From: Haladaptatus halobius
GTDB taxonomy: Archaea > Halobacteriota > Halobacteria > Halobacteriales > Haladaptataceae
Assembly: GCF_020618475.1 (NCBI RefSeq)
Contig: NZ_CP085335.1
Span: forward strand, 806,001 to 870,000
DNA: 64,000 nucleotides
Direction: 5' to 3'
The notes under the pieces are model-generated. The model was given only the letters and a program-made list of their open reading frames with translations. It had not been told where the DNA came from and did no database searches. Shown one piece after another: positions 52,345 through 62,082 of this stretch (position 1 is the first letter of the stretch; the number at the start of each line of letters is the position of its first letter). Made by a program: the position numbers and the translations under genes.

Positions 52345-53091
52345 ATGACCGAAGACTTCGACGTAGAGTTCATCGACCGCGACGAACGCGAGGCTCGGTT
52401 CCTCGTCCGCAACGTCACCCCGGCGTTCGCCAACGGGATTCGCCGGGCCATGATAGCGGACGTGCCGACGCTGTCCATCGACACGCTCCGAGTCATCGAG
52501 AACTCCTCGGTGATGTTCGACGAGCAAATCGCGCTACGGCTCGGTCTCGTCCCCTTGACGACGCCCCCCGGCGAGTTCGAGGAAGGCGACACCGTGACGC
52601 TCAGTCTCGACGTGTCGGGACCGGGCACCGCGTTCTCGGGCGACCTCATCAGCTCCGACGAGATGGTGCAGCCAGCCGACGACAACGTCCCGATAATCGA
52701 CCTGAAAGACGGTCAACGACTCGAACTGGAGGCCGACGCGGTGCTCGGTTTGGGCAAGGAGCACGCCAAGCATCAAGGTGGCGTCGCGGTCGGCTACCGT
52801 CACCTACAGCGCGTCGAAGTCGTCGGCGACCGGGACGAGTTCGGAGAGGAAGAACCGCAGATTCTCCGTGGCGTCATCGAGGACGACGGCGAACTCGTTC
52901 CGACGGAGGCGTTCGACCACGACCTCACCAACCGGTTCCCCGGAAAGGAGGTCGCGGTTCACGACGTACCGAACGCCTTCGTGTTCCACGTCGAGAGCGA
53001 CGGGTCGTTCACCATCGAAGAGCTGGTGACGCAGGCGGTCGATTCGCTGTCGGCGCGCGCGGACGAACTCGAACAGGCAATTCAACTATAA
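52345..53091 (+). CDS. rpoD: DNA-directed RNA polymerase subunit D
   Basis: 248 residues, the alpha-like assembly subunit pairing with RpoL. '[20 protein letters not shown]' and '[20 protein letters not shown]' are the conserved dimerisation blocks. No cysteine occurs anywhere in the protein, so the Fe-S cluster domain found in many archaeal RpoD proteins is absent here. Last protein gene before two GC-rich hairpins. Confidence 0.95.
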   Translation: MTEDFDVEFIDRDEREARFLVRNVTPAFANGIRRAMIADVPTLSIDTLRVIENSSVMFDEQIALRLGLVPLTTPPGEFEEGDTVTLSLDVSGPGTAFSGDLISSDEMVQPADDNVPIIDLKDGQRLELEADAVLGLGKEHAKHQGGVAVGYRHLQRVEVVGDRDEFGEEEPQILRGVIEDDGELVPTEAFDHDLTNRFPGKEVAVHDVPNAFVFHVESDGSFTIEELVTQAVDSLSARADELEQAIQL

Positions 53092-53169
53092 CCATGATAG
53101 GACCTTCGAACCTCCCTGACGCGTCCGCCGATTCGACGCGGAGTACCGACTCCCGAAACCGGCGGGCTC

Positions 53170-53214
53170 GCGGGCGGTGCCCGCTCGCGGTATCCGAGGC
53201 GCTCCGCGCCTCGG
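53170..53214. terminator. two GC-rich hairpins between rpoD and tRNA-Leu
   Basis: GCGGGC-GGT-GCCCGC (53170-53184) and CCGAGGCGC-TCC-GCGCCTCGG (53194-53214), both perfect stems with 3-base loops. No T-run follows. They separate the S13-S4-S11-RpoD operon from the tRNA-Leu/L18e operon and may act as processing or termination signals. Confidence 0.5.
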
Positions 53215-53286
53215 CAACCGAAACAGGTTTGAAGGGCCACAGTCAACACTGTGTTGCCCGCGAGGGTATGCACGTGTTCTCAGCGT

Positions 53287-53371
53287 GCAGGGATAGCCAA
53301 GTCTGGCCAACGGCGCAGCGTTCAGGGCGCTGTCTCGTAGGAGTCCGCAGGTTCAAATCCTGCTCCCTGCA
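53287..53371 (+). tRNA. tRNA-Leu(CAG)
   Basis: 85 bases. The acceptor stem GCAGGGA (53287-53293) pairs with TCCCTGC, discriminator A at 53371. The anticodon CAG sits in 'GCGTTCAGGGCGC', with a long variable arm and T-loop GTTCAAATC. No CCA, no intron. Directly upstream of rpl18e. Confidence 0.95.
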
Positions 53372-53401
53372 CTTCAGTTCTCAGTACTTGGAGGAAGCAG
53401 C

Positions 53402-53755
53402 ATGAGTAAAACTAATCCGAGGCTCAGTAGTCTCATCGCCGAACTCAAGTCGGTGTCCCGCGATTCGGACGCCGACGTGTGGAGCGACGTTGCGACACGT
53501 CTCGAGAAACCACGGAGCACGCACGCAGAGGTCAACCTGGGCCGCATCGAGCGGTACGCACAGGAAGACGAGACCGTCGTCGTGCCCGGCAAGGTTCTCG
53601 GGAGCGGTGTCTTGCAGAAGAACATCACCGTTGCAGCAGTCGATTTCTCCTCGACTGCACAGACGAAGATCGAGCAGGCGAACGGCGAACCGATTCGACT
53701 CGAACAGGCAATCGAACAGAACCCCAACGGCTCGAACGTCCGGGTGATTCGATGA
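53402..53755 (+). CDS. rpl18e: 50S ribosomal protein L18e
   Basis: 117 residues (eL18), an archaeal/eukaryotic ribosomal protein; '[20 protein letters not shown]' is conserved. A Shine-Dalgarno GGAGG lies about 8 bases before the ATG. Starts the L18e-L13-S9-RpoN-RpoK-enolase-S2 operon; the stop overlaps rpl13 by 4 bases. Confidence 0.95.
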   Translation: MSKTNPRLSSLIAELKSVSRDSDADVWSDVATRLEKPRSTHAEVNLGRIERYAQEDETVVVPGKVLGSGVLQKNITVAAVDFSSTAQTKIEQANGEPIRLEQAIEQNPNGSNVRVIR

Positions 53756-54189
53756 GTATCGCGGAGTTCGACGCTGACGTTATCGTCGACGCCCGAGACT
53801 GTATTCTCGGTCGCGTGGCGAGTCAGGTCGCACAACGGGCGATGGACGGCGAACGAATCGCCGTCATCAACGCCGAACAAGCTATCATCACCGGGAGCGA
53901 AGAGGACGTCAAGGAGAAGTTCGAGACGCGCTTCAACTTAAGCTCCGACCAGGGTCCGTACTATCCGAAACGTCCGGACATGATCGCCAAACGTTCCATC
54001 CGCGGCATGCTTCCGTACAAGAAACCGCGGGGCCGCGAAGCCTTCGAGAACGTGCGCGTCTACGTCGGCAACCCCTACGACGAGGACGGCGAAATCCTCG
54101 ACGATACGTCGCTAGACCGACTCTCGAACATCCGCTTCGTCCAGTTGGGCGAAGTCAGTCAACACCTAGGTGCTAACGTCACATGGTAA
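53752..54189 (+). CDS. rpl13: 50S ribosomal protein L13
   Basis: 145 residues (uL13). '[20 protein letters not shown]' at the N-terminus and '[20 protein letters not shown]' are the family blocks. Overlaps rps9 by 7 bases. Confidence 0.95.
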   Translation: MSIAEFDADVIVDARDCILGRVASQVAQRAMDGERIAVINAEQAIITGSEEDVKEKFETRFNLSSDQGPYYPKRPDMIAKRSIRGMLPYKKPRGREAFENVRVYVGNPYDEDGEILDDTSLDRLSNIRFVQLGEVSQHLGANVTW

Positions 54190-54578
54190 CGAACACGAGC
54201 GGCAAGAAGAAGACAGCCATCGCCCGCGCCACGGTCAAGGAAGGCGAAGGTCGCGTACGAATCAACTCGAAACCGGTCGAACTGGTGGATCCGGAGATGG
54301 CCCGCCTCAAAATGCTCGAACCGTTCCGCATCGCGGAGGATGAGCGCGAAGGCGTGGACGTTGAGGTCACCGTTTCGGGCGGCGGAATCACCGGACAGGC
54401 GGATGCAGTCCGCACCGCGATCGCCCGCGGACTCGTCCAGTACATGGGTGACGCCGAACTCCGCGATGCGTTCATGGAGTTCGACCGCTCACTGCTGGTC
54501 AACGACGTTCGCCAGTCCGAACCCAAGAAGTGGGGCGGCCCCGGTGCCCGCGCCCGCTACCAGAAGTCCTACCGCTGA
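54183..54578 (+). CDS. rps9: 30S ribosomal protein S9
   Basis: 131 residues (uS9). Starts '[20 protein letters not shown]' and ends '[14 protein letters not shown]', the invariant basic tail reaching the P-site tRNA. In-operon between rpl13 and rpoN. Confidence 0.97.
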   Translation: MVTNTSGKKKTAIARATVKEGEGRVRINSKPVELVDPEMARLKMLEPFRIAEDEREGVDVEVTVSGGGITGQADAVRTAIARGLVQYMGDAELRDAFMEFDRSLLVNDVRQSEPKKWGGPGARARYQKSYR

Positions 54579-54590
54579 GGTGGTACAACC

Positions 54591-54791
54591 ATGATGATCC
54601 CAGTTCGGTGTTTCACGTGCGGTAACGTCGTCGGCGAACACTGGCAAGAGTACAAGGCTCGCGCCGAGACCCAGATGGGCGAGGAAGATCCGGCGAAGGT
54701 TCTCGACGACCTCGGCGTCGAGCGTCACTGCTGTCGGCGGATGCTCGTCTCACACAAAGACCTCGTGGACATCGTCGCTCCTTACCAGTGA
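54591..54791 (+). CDS. rpoN: DNA-directed RNA polymerase subunit N
   Basis: 66 residues. Zinc ligands CxnC...CC: '[14 protein letters not shown]' and '[12 protein letters not shown]'. Homologue of eukaryotic Rpb10. Start could also be the next ATG (54594). Followed by rpoK with overlap at the stop. Confidence 0.96.
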   Translation: MMIPVRCFTCGNVVGEHWQEYKARAETQMGEEDPAKVLDDLGVERHCCRRMLVSHKDLVDIVAPYQ

Positions 54792-54973
54792 TGGCTCAAC
54801 AACACTACTCCCGATACGAGAAAGCTCGAATCCTCGGCGCGCGCGCACTGCAAGTGTCTTACGGCGCTCCGGTGCTCATCGACACCCAGGAGTCACAGCC
54901 GATCCTCATCGCGGCAGAGGAGTACGACGCGGGCGTGCTCCCGTTCACCGTCCGTCGTGGAGAGGAGCGATGA
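54791..54973 (+). CDS. rpoK: DNA-directed RNA polymerase subunit K
   Basis: 60 residues, homologue of Rpb6/omega: '[20 protein letters not shown]' and the C-terminal '[10 protein letters not shown]'. ATG 54791 (sharing a base with the rpoN TGA) is preferred over GTG 54788. Overlaps the enolase start by 4 bases. Confidence 0.95.
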   Translation: MAQQHYSRYEKARILGARALQVSYGAPVLIDTQESQPILIAAEEYDAGVLPFTVRRGEER

Positions 54974-56175
54974 CGCGCATCGAACGCGTTCGACTCCGGC
55001 AGGTGCTCGATTCGCGCGGCAACGCAACCGTCGAGGCGGACGTGCTGACCGAGAGCGGTGGATTCGGTCGCGCCGCCGCGCCGAGCGGGGCGAGTACGGG
55101 CGAGTACGAAGCGATAGAACTCGAACCCGGTGAGGCGATCGCCTCGGCCCGCGAACACGCGGTGCCGCGTCTCGAAGGGACGGTGTACGTCGGCGACCAG
55201 CGCGACGTCGACCGAACGCTTCGCGTCGCGGACGGAACCGACGACTTCTCGGAGATCGGCGCGAACAGCGCCGTCGCCATCAGCATGGCCGCCGCGAAGG
55301 CCGCGGCGGACGTGCTCGGTGCGCCGCTCTACCAGCACCTCGGCGGTGCGTTCCGCGGCAAGAACTTCCCGATTCCGCTCGGCAACGCCATCGGCGGCGG
55401 CGAACACGCCGCCGACGCGACGGCGATTCAGGAGTTCCTCGCGGCCCCGGTCGGCGCACCGAGCGTTCAGGACGCGGTGTTCGCTAACGCCGCAGTCCAC
55501 CGAGAAGTCGCTGACATCTTGGACGACCGTGGCATCTCCGCCGCGAAAGGTGACGAAGGCGCGTGGGCGCCGTCCATCGACGACGACGAAGCGTTCGAGG
55601 TGATGGAGGAGGCCGTCTCGACCGTCGCCGACGAGTTCGGATTCGACGTGCTGTTCGGACTCGACGTGGCCGGTGCCGAACTGTACGAGGACGGCGAGTA
55701 CCACTACCGCGACCGGACGCGCTCGACGGACGAGCAGATAGAGTACGTCGCGGAACTCGTCGACGAGTACGACCTCGTCTACGTCGAAGACCCGCTGGAC
55801 GAGAACGATTACGACGGATTCGCGGAACTCACCGACCGAGTGGGCGAGCGGACACTCATCTGCGGTGACGACCTGTTCGTCACGAACGTTGAGCGACTAT
55901 CGGAGGGTATCGAGCGAGGTGCCGGAAACAGCATCCTCATCAAGCCGAATCAGATCGGAACGCTCTCCGACGCCTTCGACGCGGTCGAACTTGCGGTCGA
56001 GAACGGGTACGACCCGGTCATCTCGCACCGGAGCGGAGAGACCGAAGACACGACCATCGCACACCTCGCCGTGGCGACCGACGCGCCGTTCATCAAGACG
56101 GGCGCGGTCGGCGGCGAGCGAACCGCCAAACTCAACGAACTCATCAGAATCGAGCAGAACGTGACACGACTATGA
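54970..56175 (+). CDS. eno: enolase
   Basis: 401 residues. 2-phosphoglycerate to phosphoenolpyruvate. Metal and catalytic blocks are '[17 protein letters not shown]', '[12 protein letters not shown]'-type '[14 protein letters not shown]', '[10 protein letters not shown]', '[14 protein letters not shown]' and '[11 protein letters not shown]'. Embedded in the ribosomal operon as usual in haloarchaea; overlaps rps2 by 4 bases. Confidence 0.96.
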   Translation: MTRIERVRLRQVLDSRGNATVEADVLTESGGFGRAAAPSGASTGEYEAIELEPGEAIASAREHAVPRLEGTVYVGDQRDVDRTLRVADGTDDFSEIGANSAVAISMAAAKAAADVLGAPLYQHLGGAFRGKNFPIPLGNAIGGGEHAADATAIQEFLAAPVGAPSVQDAVFANAAVHREVADILDDRGISAAKGDEGAWAPSIDDDEAFEVMEEAVSTVADEFGFDVLFGLDVAGAELYEDGEYHYRDRTRSTDEQIEYVAELVDEYDLVYVEDPLDENDYDGFAELTDRVGERTLICGDDLFVTNVERLSEGIERGAGNSILIKPNQIGTLSDAFDAVELAVENGYDPVISHRSGETEDTTIAHLAVATDAPFIKTGAVGGERTAKLNELIRIEQNVTRL

Positions 56176-56945
56176 GCGAAAACGAATCTGAACAGGTAGA
56201 AGACGAAGCGGACGGTTTCGACGCCGCGGAAGAGGAAGTCGACGCGGAAGCCACCGGACAGGCCGGTGCGGAACCCGACGTCGACCCCGACGAAGATGTC
56301 GCCGCACAAGCGGACGAGACCGAAGAAGAACCACGATTCGACGAGGACGTGCTCGGCGACGAGGAGGCGGATCTCCTCATCCCCGTCGAGGACTACCTCG
56401 GCGCCGGTGTCCACATCGGTACGCAACAGAAGACCCAGGACATGGAGCGGTTTATCCACCGCGTCCGAACCGACGGACTGTACGTCCTGGACGTGAGCAA
56501 GACCGACCAGCGAATCCGCACGGCGGCAGACTTCCTCGCCAACTACAACCCCGAGCAGATACTGGTCACGTCCTCGCGCCAGTACGGTCGCTTCCCGGCG
56601 GAGAAGTTCGCCGATGCCGTGGGCGCGCGCGCTCGCACCGGCCGGTTCATCCCCGGCACGCTGACGAACCCGAAGTACGACGGCTACATCGAACCCGACG
56701 TGGTCGTCGTTACCGACCCCATCGGCGACGCGCAGGCGGTCAAGGAGGCCATCACGGTTGGCATCCCCGTCATCGCCATGTGCGACTCGAACAACAACAC
56801 GAGCAACGTTGACCTCGTCGTCCCGACGAACAACAAGGGTCGCAAGGCGCTGTCGGTCGTCTACTGGCTGCTGGCCAACGAGACGCTCGACCGCCGCGGT
56901 GCCGAACCCGCTTACTCGCTCGACGACTTCGAGAGCGAGATTTAA
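56172..56945 (+). CDS. rps2: 30S ribosomal protein S2
   Basis: 257 residues (uS2/SA). The first ~65 residues are an extremely acidic extension not present in bacterial S2. The core has '[20 protein letters not shown]', '[20 protein letters not shown]' and '[20 protein letters not shown]'. Last gene of the operon. Confidence 0.96.
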   Translation: MSENESEQVEDEADGFDAAEEEVDAEATGQAGAEPDVDPDEDVAAQADETEEEPRFDEDVLGDEEADLLIPVEDYLGAGVHIGTQQKTQDMERFIHRVRTDGLYVLDVSKTDQRIRTAADFLANYNPEQILVTSSRQYGRFPAEKFADAVGARARTGRFIPGTLTNPKYDGYIEPDVVVVTDPIGDAQAVKEAITVGIPVIAMCDSNNNTSNVDLVVPTNNKGRKALSVVYWLLANETLDRRGAEPAYSLDDFESEI

Positions 56946-57035
56946 TCGCCGAATTTTCGAAACCGGATTTGCGTTGTTTTACGGATTAGCTGAGGAATTA
57001 CGGTGTTGAGCGCCTTCTACCATCAACTCGACAGC

Positions 57036-57851
57036 TCAAAGCTGATACTCCGCGAAGTCGCGCCCAAGTTCGTATTCCGTATCGGCCGCGGCCGATCGCA
57101 GCTCCGCTGTCGACATCCGTTGGAAGTGTTCGTTGCAGTTCACCAGCACCGTCCGGTCGGCGCTCGCCGACTCCAGCGCAGATCGCAACTCCGCCTCCGA
57201 ACCGTGCCCCTCGGCGCGAAACAGCGCCACACCCTCTGCGAACAGAAGGTCTGCGTTCTCGTACTCCCGCCCCGCTTCGCGGTCGGGGAGGAACCCCCGT
57301 ACGTCGGGCGCGTAAACGACCTTGGCGTCGTCGTGGTAGACGGCGAACCCGAGCGTGTCGAACATCGGTCGCCCGTGATCGACCGGAAACGGTACGACTC
57401 GCATGTCGCCCACTCGAACCGCATCGCCGTGCGCGAGCAGGTTCAGGTCGAGGTGCTTTGCGACGTGGGCATTCGAGTAATTGAGGTGAAGACACGCCGT
57501 CGGAGTGAGAAAGACTTCGAAGCTCGCTTTGCGAGGGCGCTCGTCCGAAGCGACCGCTCCGGGGTTGAGCATGTGTTCGTCGAACGCCATAGCAGCGTGG
57601 TTGAGTTCGTGAAGGCCGCCAGCGTGATCGAAGTGATGGTGGGTGACGAAGAACGCGTTCACGTCCGGCATTTCAATCGCGTGGAGCTGTTCTTTCACAT
57701 CGGGAGACACGTCGAGGACGACTGTCGCACCCGCCATTTCGACCAGTAGACCCGGCCGTCGTCGTCTTTCACTCGTCCGACAGTACTCGCAGTCGCACAG
57801 CGGGGCCGGGACGCCGAGGGCGTCGCCGGATCCGAGCAGCGTGACGTCCAT
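57036..57851 (-). CDS. MBL-fold metallohydrolase (PhnP-like)
   Basis: 271 residues. It starts 'MDVTLLGSGDALGVPAPLCD' with a 'CDCEYC' cysteine pair as in PhnP. The zinc motif HxHxDH is in 'VTHHHFDHAGGLHEL', with later ligands in 'PFPVDHGRPMFD'. PhnP is a cyclic phosphodiesterase; haloarchaeal substrate unknown. It lies on the opposite strand between rps2 and the mevalonate kinase gene, so is not part of that operon. Confidence 0.85.
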   Translation of the reverse strand: MDVTLLGSGDALGVPAPLCDCEYCRTSERRRRPGLLVEMAGATVVLDVSPDVKEQLHAIEMPDVNAFFVTHHHFDHAGGLHELNHAAMAFDEHMLNPGAVASDERPRKASFEVFLTPTACLHLNYSNAHVAKHLDLNLLAHGDAVRVGDMRVVPFPVDHGRPMFDTLGFAVYHDDAKVVYAPDVRGFLPDREAGREYENADLLFAEGVALFRAEGHGSEAELRSALESASADRTVLVNCNEHFQRMSTAELRSAAADTEYELGRDFAEYQL

Positions 57852-58103
57852 GCGAAGAGGTTGACACGATGCGCGAAGACGGTGTCGGTCGTGCAGGCGA
57901 CCAGTCGTACCGGATCAGTGCGACCGTGATATTTCGAATCCGCCCGAACCCACCGAATTTTGCGAGGAACGTACGTGACGAGTAAATTCCTCCGCGAGGG
58001 GGATTCGGAATAGACCGAGCACAGCGAAACCAGCATGTCCGGGTGCAGATCGATTTCGCTTCATTCGAAAAAAGTGATACCCCCGGCTCACCGAGAGTAC
58101 GGC

Positions 58104-59087
58104 ATGATAGTTTCGAGCGCCCCGGGGAAGGTGTATCTATTCGGGGAACACGCCGTCGTTTACGGCGAACCCGCAGTGCCCTGCGCCATCGAACGTCGGG
58201 CGACGGTCACGGTCGAATCTCGCGATGACGACCGCCTCCGCGTCAATGCGAAGGATCTCAGCCTCAACGGGTTCACGGTCGAGTACAGCGGTGGAACCGA
58301 TGAGACACCCGACGTGAACGTCTCCGAATCGCTCGTCCGTGCCGGAGTGGGGTACATCGACGCCTCGATCGAACAGGCCCGCGACGCGACCGACACGCCG
58401 GACGCCGGTTTCGACATCACCGTCGAGAGCGACATCCCGTTGGGTGCCGGACTCGGCTCCTCGGCGGCGGTGACGGTGGCGACCATCGACGCCGCGAGCC
58501 GCGAATTGGGCGTCGAACTCCCGACCGATGAGATCGCAGACAGGGCGTACCGTGCGGAACTCGCGGTACAAGACGGGGAAGCTTCGCGCGCGGACACCTT
58601 CTGCTCGGCGACCGGCGGGGCGGTCCGGGTGGAGGGTGACGACTGTCGAGCTATCGAGGCTCCCGACCTCCCTATCGTCGTCGGCTTCGACGGCGGCGCA
58701 GGCGATACGGGAAAACTCGTGGCGGGCGTTCGCGCGCTCCGCGAGAAGTACGAGTTCGCCACCGACACAGTCGAGAGCGTCGGCGACATCGTCCGACGAG
58801 GTGAACGGGTGTTGGCCGAAGGAGACGTTGACGAACTCGGACGACTGATGGACTTCAATCACGGCTTACTGGAGGCGCTCGGCGTCTCCTCGCGCTCGCT
58901 AGACAACATGGTTTGGGCGGCCCGCGACGCGGGCGCGCTCGGCGCGAAACTGACCGGTGCGGGCGGCGGCGGCTGCATCGTCGCTCTCGACCCGACGGAC
59001 GAGACGAAGACCGCACTCCGGTTCACGCCGGGCTGCGAGGACGCCTTTCGCGCGGAACTCGACACCGAAGGGGTGCGCGTAGAATGA
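58104..59087 (+). CDS. mvk: mevalonate kinase
   Basis: A 327-residue GHMP kinase. 'VSSAPGKVYLFGEHAVVYGE' at the start, the phosphate loop 'IPLGAGLGSSAAVTVATIDA' and 'KLTGAGGGGCIVALDP' near the end. Phosphorylates mevalonate for archaeal lipid synthesis. ATG 58104 gives the standard N-terminus; upstream codons to 58035 are not conserved in character. Overlaps the next gene by 4 bases. Confidence 0.94.
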   Translation: MIVSSAPGKVYLFGEHAVVYGEPAVPCAIERRATVTVESRDDDRLRVNAKDLSLNGFTVEYSGGTDETPDVNVSESLVRAGVGYIDASIEQARDATDTPDAGFDITVESDIPLGAGLGSSAAVTVATIDAASRELGVELPTDEIADRAYRAELAVQDGEASRADTFCSATGGAVRVEGDDCRAIEAPDLPIVVGFDGGAGDTGKLVAGVRALREKYEFATDTVESVGDIVRRGERVLAEGDVDELGRLMDFNHGLLEALGVSSRSLDNMVWAARDAGALGAKLTGAGGGGCIVALDPTDETKTALRFTPGCEDAFRAELDTEGVRVE

Positions 59088-59824
59088 GTCTCACTGTGCT
59101 CAAACTCGGCGGGAGCGTCATCACGGACAAAGACCGCGCCGACACCCTGGACGGCGCGACCCTTGATCGCGTCGCCGACGCGGTGAGCGAGGCCGACGCG
59201 GAGAACCTCGTGCTCGTCCACGGCGGCGGGAGTTTCGGTCACCACCACGCGAGCCGACACGACGTCTCGACGACGGTGGGGAGTCACGACGCGGGTGCCA
59301 CGATGGATATCCACGGCGCGATGAAGACGCTGAACGAGTTCGTCCTCGCGCGCCTCCATGAACGCGACGTCCCCGCCGTCCCGGTGCATCCGTTCTCCGC
59401 CGCAGCACGCGATTCGAACGCGAATCTCGAACTCCCGACGAAACAGGTCGAAACGATGCTCGGCGAATGGTTTGTCCCCGTTCTGCACGGCGACGTCGTG
59501 GCCCACGCCGGAGCGGGTATCACGGTCGTCAGCGGAGACGAACTCGTCGTCTCGGTCGCCAACCAGCTCGACGCCGACCGAGTCGGCTTCTGTTCGACGG
59601 TGCCCGGCGTCTTGGACGAGGACGACTCGGTGATCCCCGAAATCACCGCCTACGAACAGGTCGCGGACGTGCTCGGCGAGAGCGAATCGACGGACGTGAC
59701 CGGCGGTATGGCGGAGAAGGTTCGTGCGCTTCTCGAACTCGGCGCTCCAGCCTCCATCTTCGGCCCGGACGACGTTGCCGCGTTTCTCGCCGACGAGACG
59801 CCGGGGACGCGCATCGACGGCTAG
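59084..59824 (+). CDS. ipk: isopentenyl phosphate kinase
   Basis: A 246-residue amino-acid-kinase-fold enzyme. 'VLKLGGSVITDKDRADTLDG' and the diagnostic His in 'VHGGGSFGHHHASRHD'. Makes isopentenyl diphosphate from isopentenyl phosphate in the archaeal mevalonate route, directly coupled to mvk by ATGA overlap. Confidence 0.93.
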   Translation: MSLTVLKLGGSVITDKDRADTLDGATLDRVADAVSEADAENLVLVHGGGSFGHHHASRHDVSTTVGSHDAGATMDIHGAMKTLNEFVLARLHERDVPAVPVHPFSAAARDSNANLELPTKQVETMLGEWFVPVLHGDVVAHAGAGITVVSGDELVVSVANQLDADRVGFCSTVPGVLDEDDSVIPEITAYEQVADVLGESESTDVTGGMAEKVRALLELGAPASIFGPDDVAAFLADETPGTRIDG

Positions 59825-59873
59825 TTGGAGTTACGGTTAGTGGACATTCGAGTACCGCGGAGAAAAAGCCGTG

Positions 59874-60128
59874 TTACGTCCGCGCTCGCCGGAACTTCCG
59901 CATGGCGGGGACGAGAACCCAGAAAAACACCATGGCGGAGATGGCGAACCAGAAGAACGCTTCGCGCAGGAGGATGGCGAGACTGCCGTACATATCCAGG
60001 TTTCCCGGAACCTCGCCGACGAGTTGGGTGTCCTCGAAGCCGGGGGTCGTGTACCACCCCGACAGAACCATCCAGGCGAGACCTGCGGCCGTGGCGATAC
60101 CGAGTCCCTTTACGAATTCGTCAGCCAT
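59874..60128 (-). CDS. two-helix membrane protein of the bc cluster (DUF7314-like)
   Basis: 84 residues: helices at about 8-28 and 50-72 ('EAFFWFAISAMVFFWVLVPA') with a loop 'YTTPGFEDTQLVGEVPGNLD'. Last gene of the leftward cytochrome bc operon; overlaps the preceding gene by 8 bases. The DUF name is recalled. Likely an accessory subunit, by position only. Confidence 0.7.
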   Translation of the reverse strand: MADEFVKGLGIATAAGLAWMVLSGWYTTPGFEDTQLVGEVPGNLDMYGSLAILLREAFFWFAISAMVFFWVLVPAMRKFRRART

Positions 60129-60498
60129 TGTTCGATGGTTCGTCGGAGCCGTCTTTAGACTTTCCCATTCCCTCGGCGCGAAATCGCGTGGAGAAGGCGT
60201 ACACCGCGGCTCCGGCCGCGATGAGCGCGAGCCCGAAGATGGCGAGCGGGAAATCGACTTTCGGAAGCGGGACGGTCGCTCGCTCGGTCGCCACGTCCAG
60301 CGCGATGAACCCGCCGACGACCGTAACGACGGCGAAAAGCGTCGAAAAGACCGTCACCGCCTTGTACACGCGAAGCGGGACGACCACGTCGCGGGAACGG
60401 AGCCCGGATGAATCGGCGCTGTCGTCGCTCTTCTCGTCACTCGCGTCGTCGTCGAACACCGAATAACTAGTCTCGAACTCGTCGTCACGACCGGACAT
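60121..60498 (-). CDS. two-helix membrane protein of the bc cluster (DUF7315-like)
   Basis: 125 residues. The first ~45 residues are very acidic and disordered, followed by helices at about 45-68 ('VYKAVTVFSTLFAVVTVVGG') and 84-105. A short hydrophilic tail ends it. Between the cytochrome b C-terminal gene (15-base gap) and the 84-residue protein. Family recalled, role inferred. Confidence 0.7.
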   Translation of the reverse strand: MSGRDDEFETSYSVFDDDASDEKSDDSADSSGLRSRDVVVPLRVYKAVTVFSTLFAVVTVVGGFIALDVATERATVPLPKVDFPLAIFGLALIAAGAAVYAFSTRFRAEGMGKSKDGSDEPSNNG

Positions 60499-60513
60499 GA
60501 GAAAAGAACTCGC

Positions 60514-61272
60514 TCACTTCGGCGGTCGCAGGCGGTAGTACCGTCGGTTCAGGCTGAACATGTAGCCTTCCCGCATTGACTTCAACACCGCGTACGCCAT
60601 CGTTCCCGCCACGATGGGAATGAGAAACGTCAGGTCGAACGCGAGGTGTGCGTTGATGGGGAGCAGGTTTTTGATGGACAGCGCGCTGATGGTGATCGCG
60701 AACGTGACGCCGAAGACGCCGACCGCCGCCCAGAACGGTTGCTCGACCGGGCGTCGGGCGCTCCCTTTGTTCAGGAACGGGACGATAGCGATTATACCGA
60801 CGACGATGACGTTCGCCACGACGCCGTAGGTTCGATCCGCCATCAGCTTGTCACCGCCGAGGATGGCGAGTTCGGGGTTGAGCGGCCCCAGCTTCAGCAG
60901 GCCGAACGACCAGTAGAGATACCAGTCGGGTAGGATGATCGCCGGGGTCGAACTCGGGTCGGCGGGCGGGCCGAGGTGCGGCGGGAGCGTCGCCGAGAGA
61001 AACAGGATCATCCCGACGAAGAAGCTCGTGATCGAGAGATTACGGATCATCTCGTGGGGCCACGTCGGGAACGCCAGCACGTCGCGCTCGACGTAGCTGG
61101 ACTCCTGTCGGAGGTCTTGGTCTTCGCGGCGGGCGCGCTCGAAGTACTCGTAGGTCAGCCGAGAGAGACCTTGCGTACGCTGTTTGCGCTCCAGCCACGA
61201 GGGGGTCTCGTCGTCCGGCGGGACGATGCCGGTGCCGCTTCCGTCGGTTTTTGGTTCGTTTTCGTCGGTCAT
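60514..61272 (-). CDS. petD: cytochrome b, C-terminal part (subunit IV-like)
   Basis: 252 residues. A hydrophilic N-terminus of ~75 residues precedes helices carrying 'AIILPDWYLYWSFGLLKLGP', the PDWY variant of the quinol-site PEWY motif. Corresponds to helices E-H of mitochondrial cytochrome b. Follows petB after 5 bases. The split b6/IV arrangement is the rule in haloarchaea. Symbol by analogy. Confidence 0.87.
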   Translation of the reverse strand: MTDENEPKTDGSGTGIVPPDDETPSWLERKQRTQGLSRLTYEYFERARREDQDLRQESSYVERDVLAFPTWPHEMIRNLSITSFFVGMILFLSATLPPHLGPPADPSSTPAIILPDWYLYWSFGLLKLGPLNPELAILGGDKLMADRTYGVVANVIVVGIIAIVPFLNKGSARRPVEQPFWAAVGVFGVTFAITISALSIKNLLPINAHLAFDLTFLIPIVAGTMAYAVLKSMREGYMFSLNRRYYRLRPPK

Positions 61273-61277
61273 TGGTA

Positions 61278-62081
61278 TCAGTGTGGTTCGGCGATGCCCT
61301 GCATCCAGACGATGCCGATGTGGACGGCGATGAGCGTCGTCACGACGAATGGCAGCAGGAATACGTGCAGGATGTACATTCGTTGGAGCGTCGATTGACT
61401 CAGGCTGAAGCCGCCGAACAGCAGTTGAGCGACCCATTCGCCGATGAGCGGAACCGAGAGACTCATCTCGACGCCGATCTGTCCGGCCCAGAACGCGAGC
61501 TGATCCCACGGGAGCAGGTAGCCGGTGTAACCGAACACCATCGTCAGGCTGATGAGGAGGATGCCGATTATCCAGTTGACTTCGCGCGGTTCCTTGTACG
61601 CGCCCGTGAAGTAGACGCGGAGCATGTGGAGGAACACCGCGGCGACCATCACCTGTGCCGACCAGCGGTGGATACTCCGGAGCATGAACCCGAAGTTGAG
61701 GTCGGTCATGATCAACGTCAGTTGTTGATACGCTGCCGATGGGTCTCCTTGGGCGGCCGCCGTCGATGGCGAGTAGTAGAAGCCGAGTAACGCGCCGCTG
61801 ATGGCGGCAACCACGTACGCGATGGTCGAGAAACTACCGAGCGCGTACAGCGGATACCAGTACCAGAACTTGTTGTCCAGCCCGTACTGTTCGGTGTGGC
61901 TTTTCGGCATCTGGAGGTTGACGCGGTAGTACAGCGTCTCCAGTATCTCCAGATAATCGACGATGCGGAACCGGCGATCCATCCATATGAGCGTCGTGAG
62001 GAACGTGCTCTCGATGGGCGTGAGGTCTTTCTCACGGAGCCACTCGCCGTGGTCGTGCTCGTCTTTTCGTTCGATACTCAT
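61278..62081 (-). CDS. petB: cytochrome b, N-terminal part (b6-like)
   Basis: 267 residues. Four haem-binding helices with the paired His in 'MLRSIHRWSAQVMVAAVFLH' and 'YILHVFLLPFVVTTLIAVHI'; 'FGYTGYLLPWDQLAFWAGQI' is the conserved quinol-site region. Carries two b haems. One base separates its ATG from the Rieske stop. Symbol by analogy. Confidence 0.9.
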   Translation of the reverse strand: MSIERKDEHDHGEWLREKDLTPIESTFLTTLIWMDRRFRIVDYLEILETLYYRVNLQMPKSHTEQYGLDNKFWYWYPLYALGSFSTIAYVVAAISGALLGFYYSPSTAAAQGDPSAAYQQLTLIMTDLNFGFMLRSIHRWSAQVMVAAVFLHMLRVYFTGAYKEPREVNWIIGILLISLTMVFGYTGYLLPWDQLAFWAGQIGVEMSLSVPLIGEWVAQLLFGGFSLSQSTLQRMYILHVFLLPFVVTTLIAVHIGIVWMQGIAEPH

Positions 62082-62082
62082 T

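Noticed and set aside
53094-53405. 103-codon frame spanning tRNA-Leu
   Set aside because: It runs through two hairpins and the whole tRNA gene, so it cannot be a normal protein gene.
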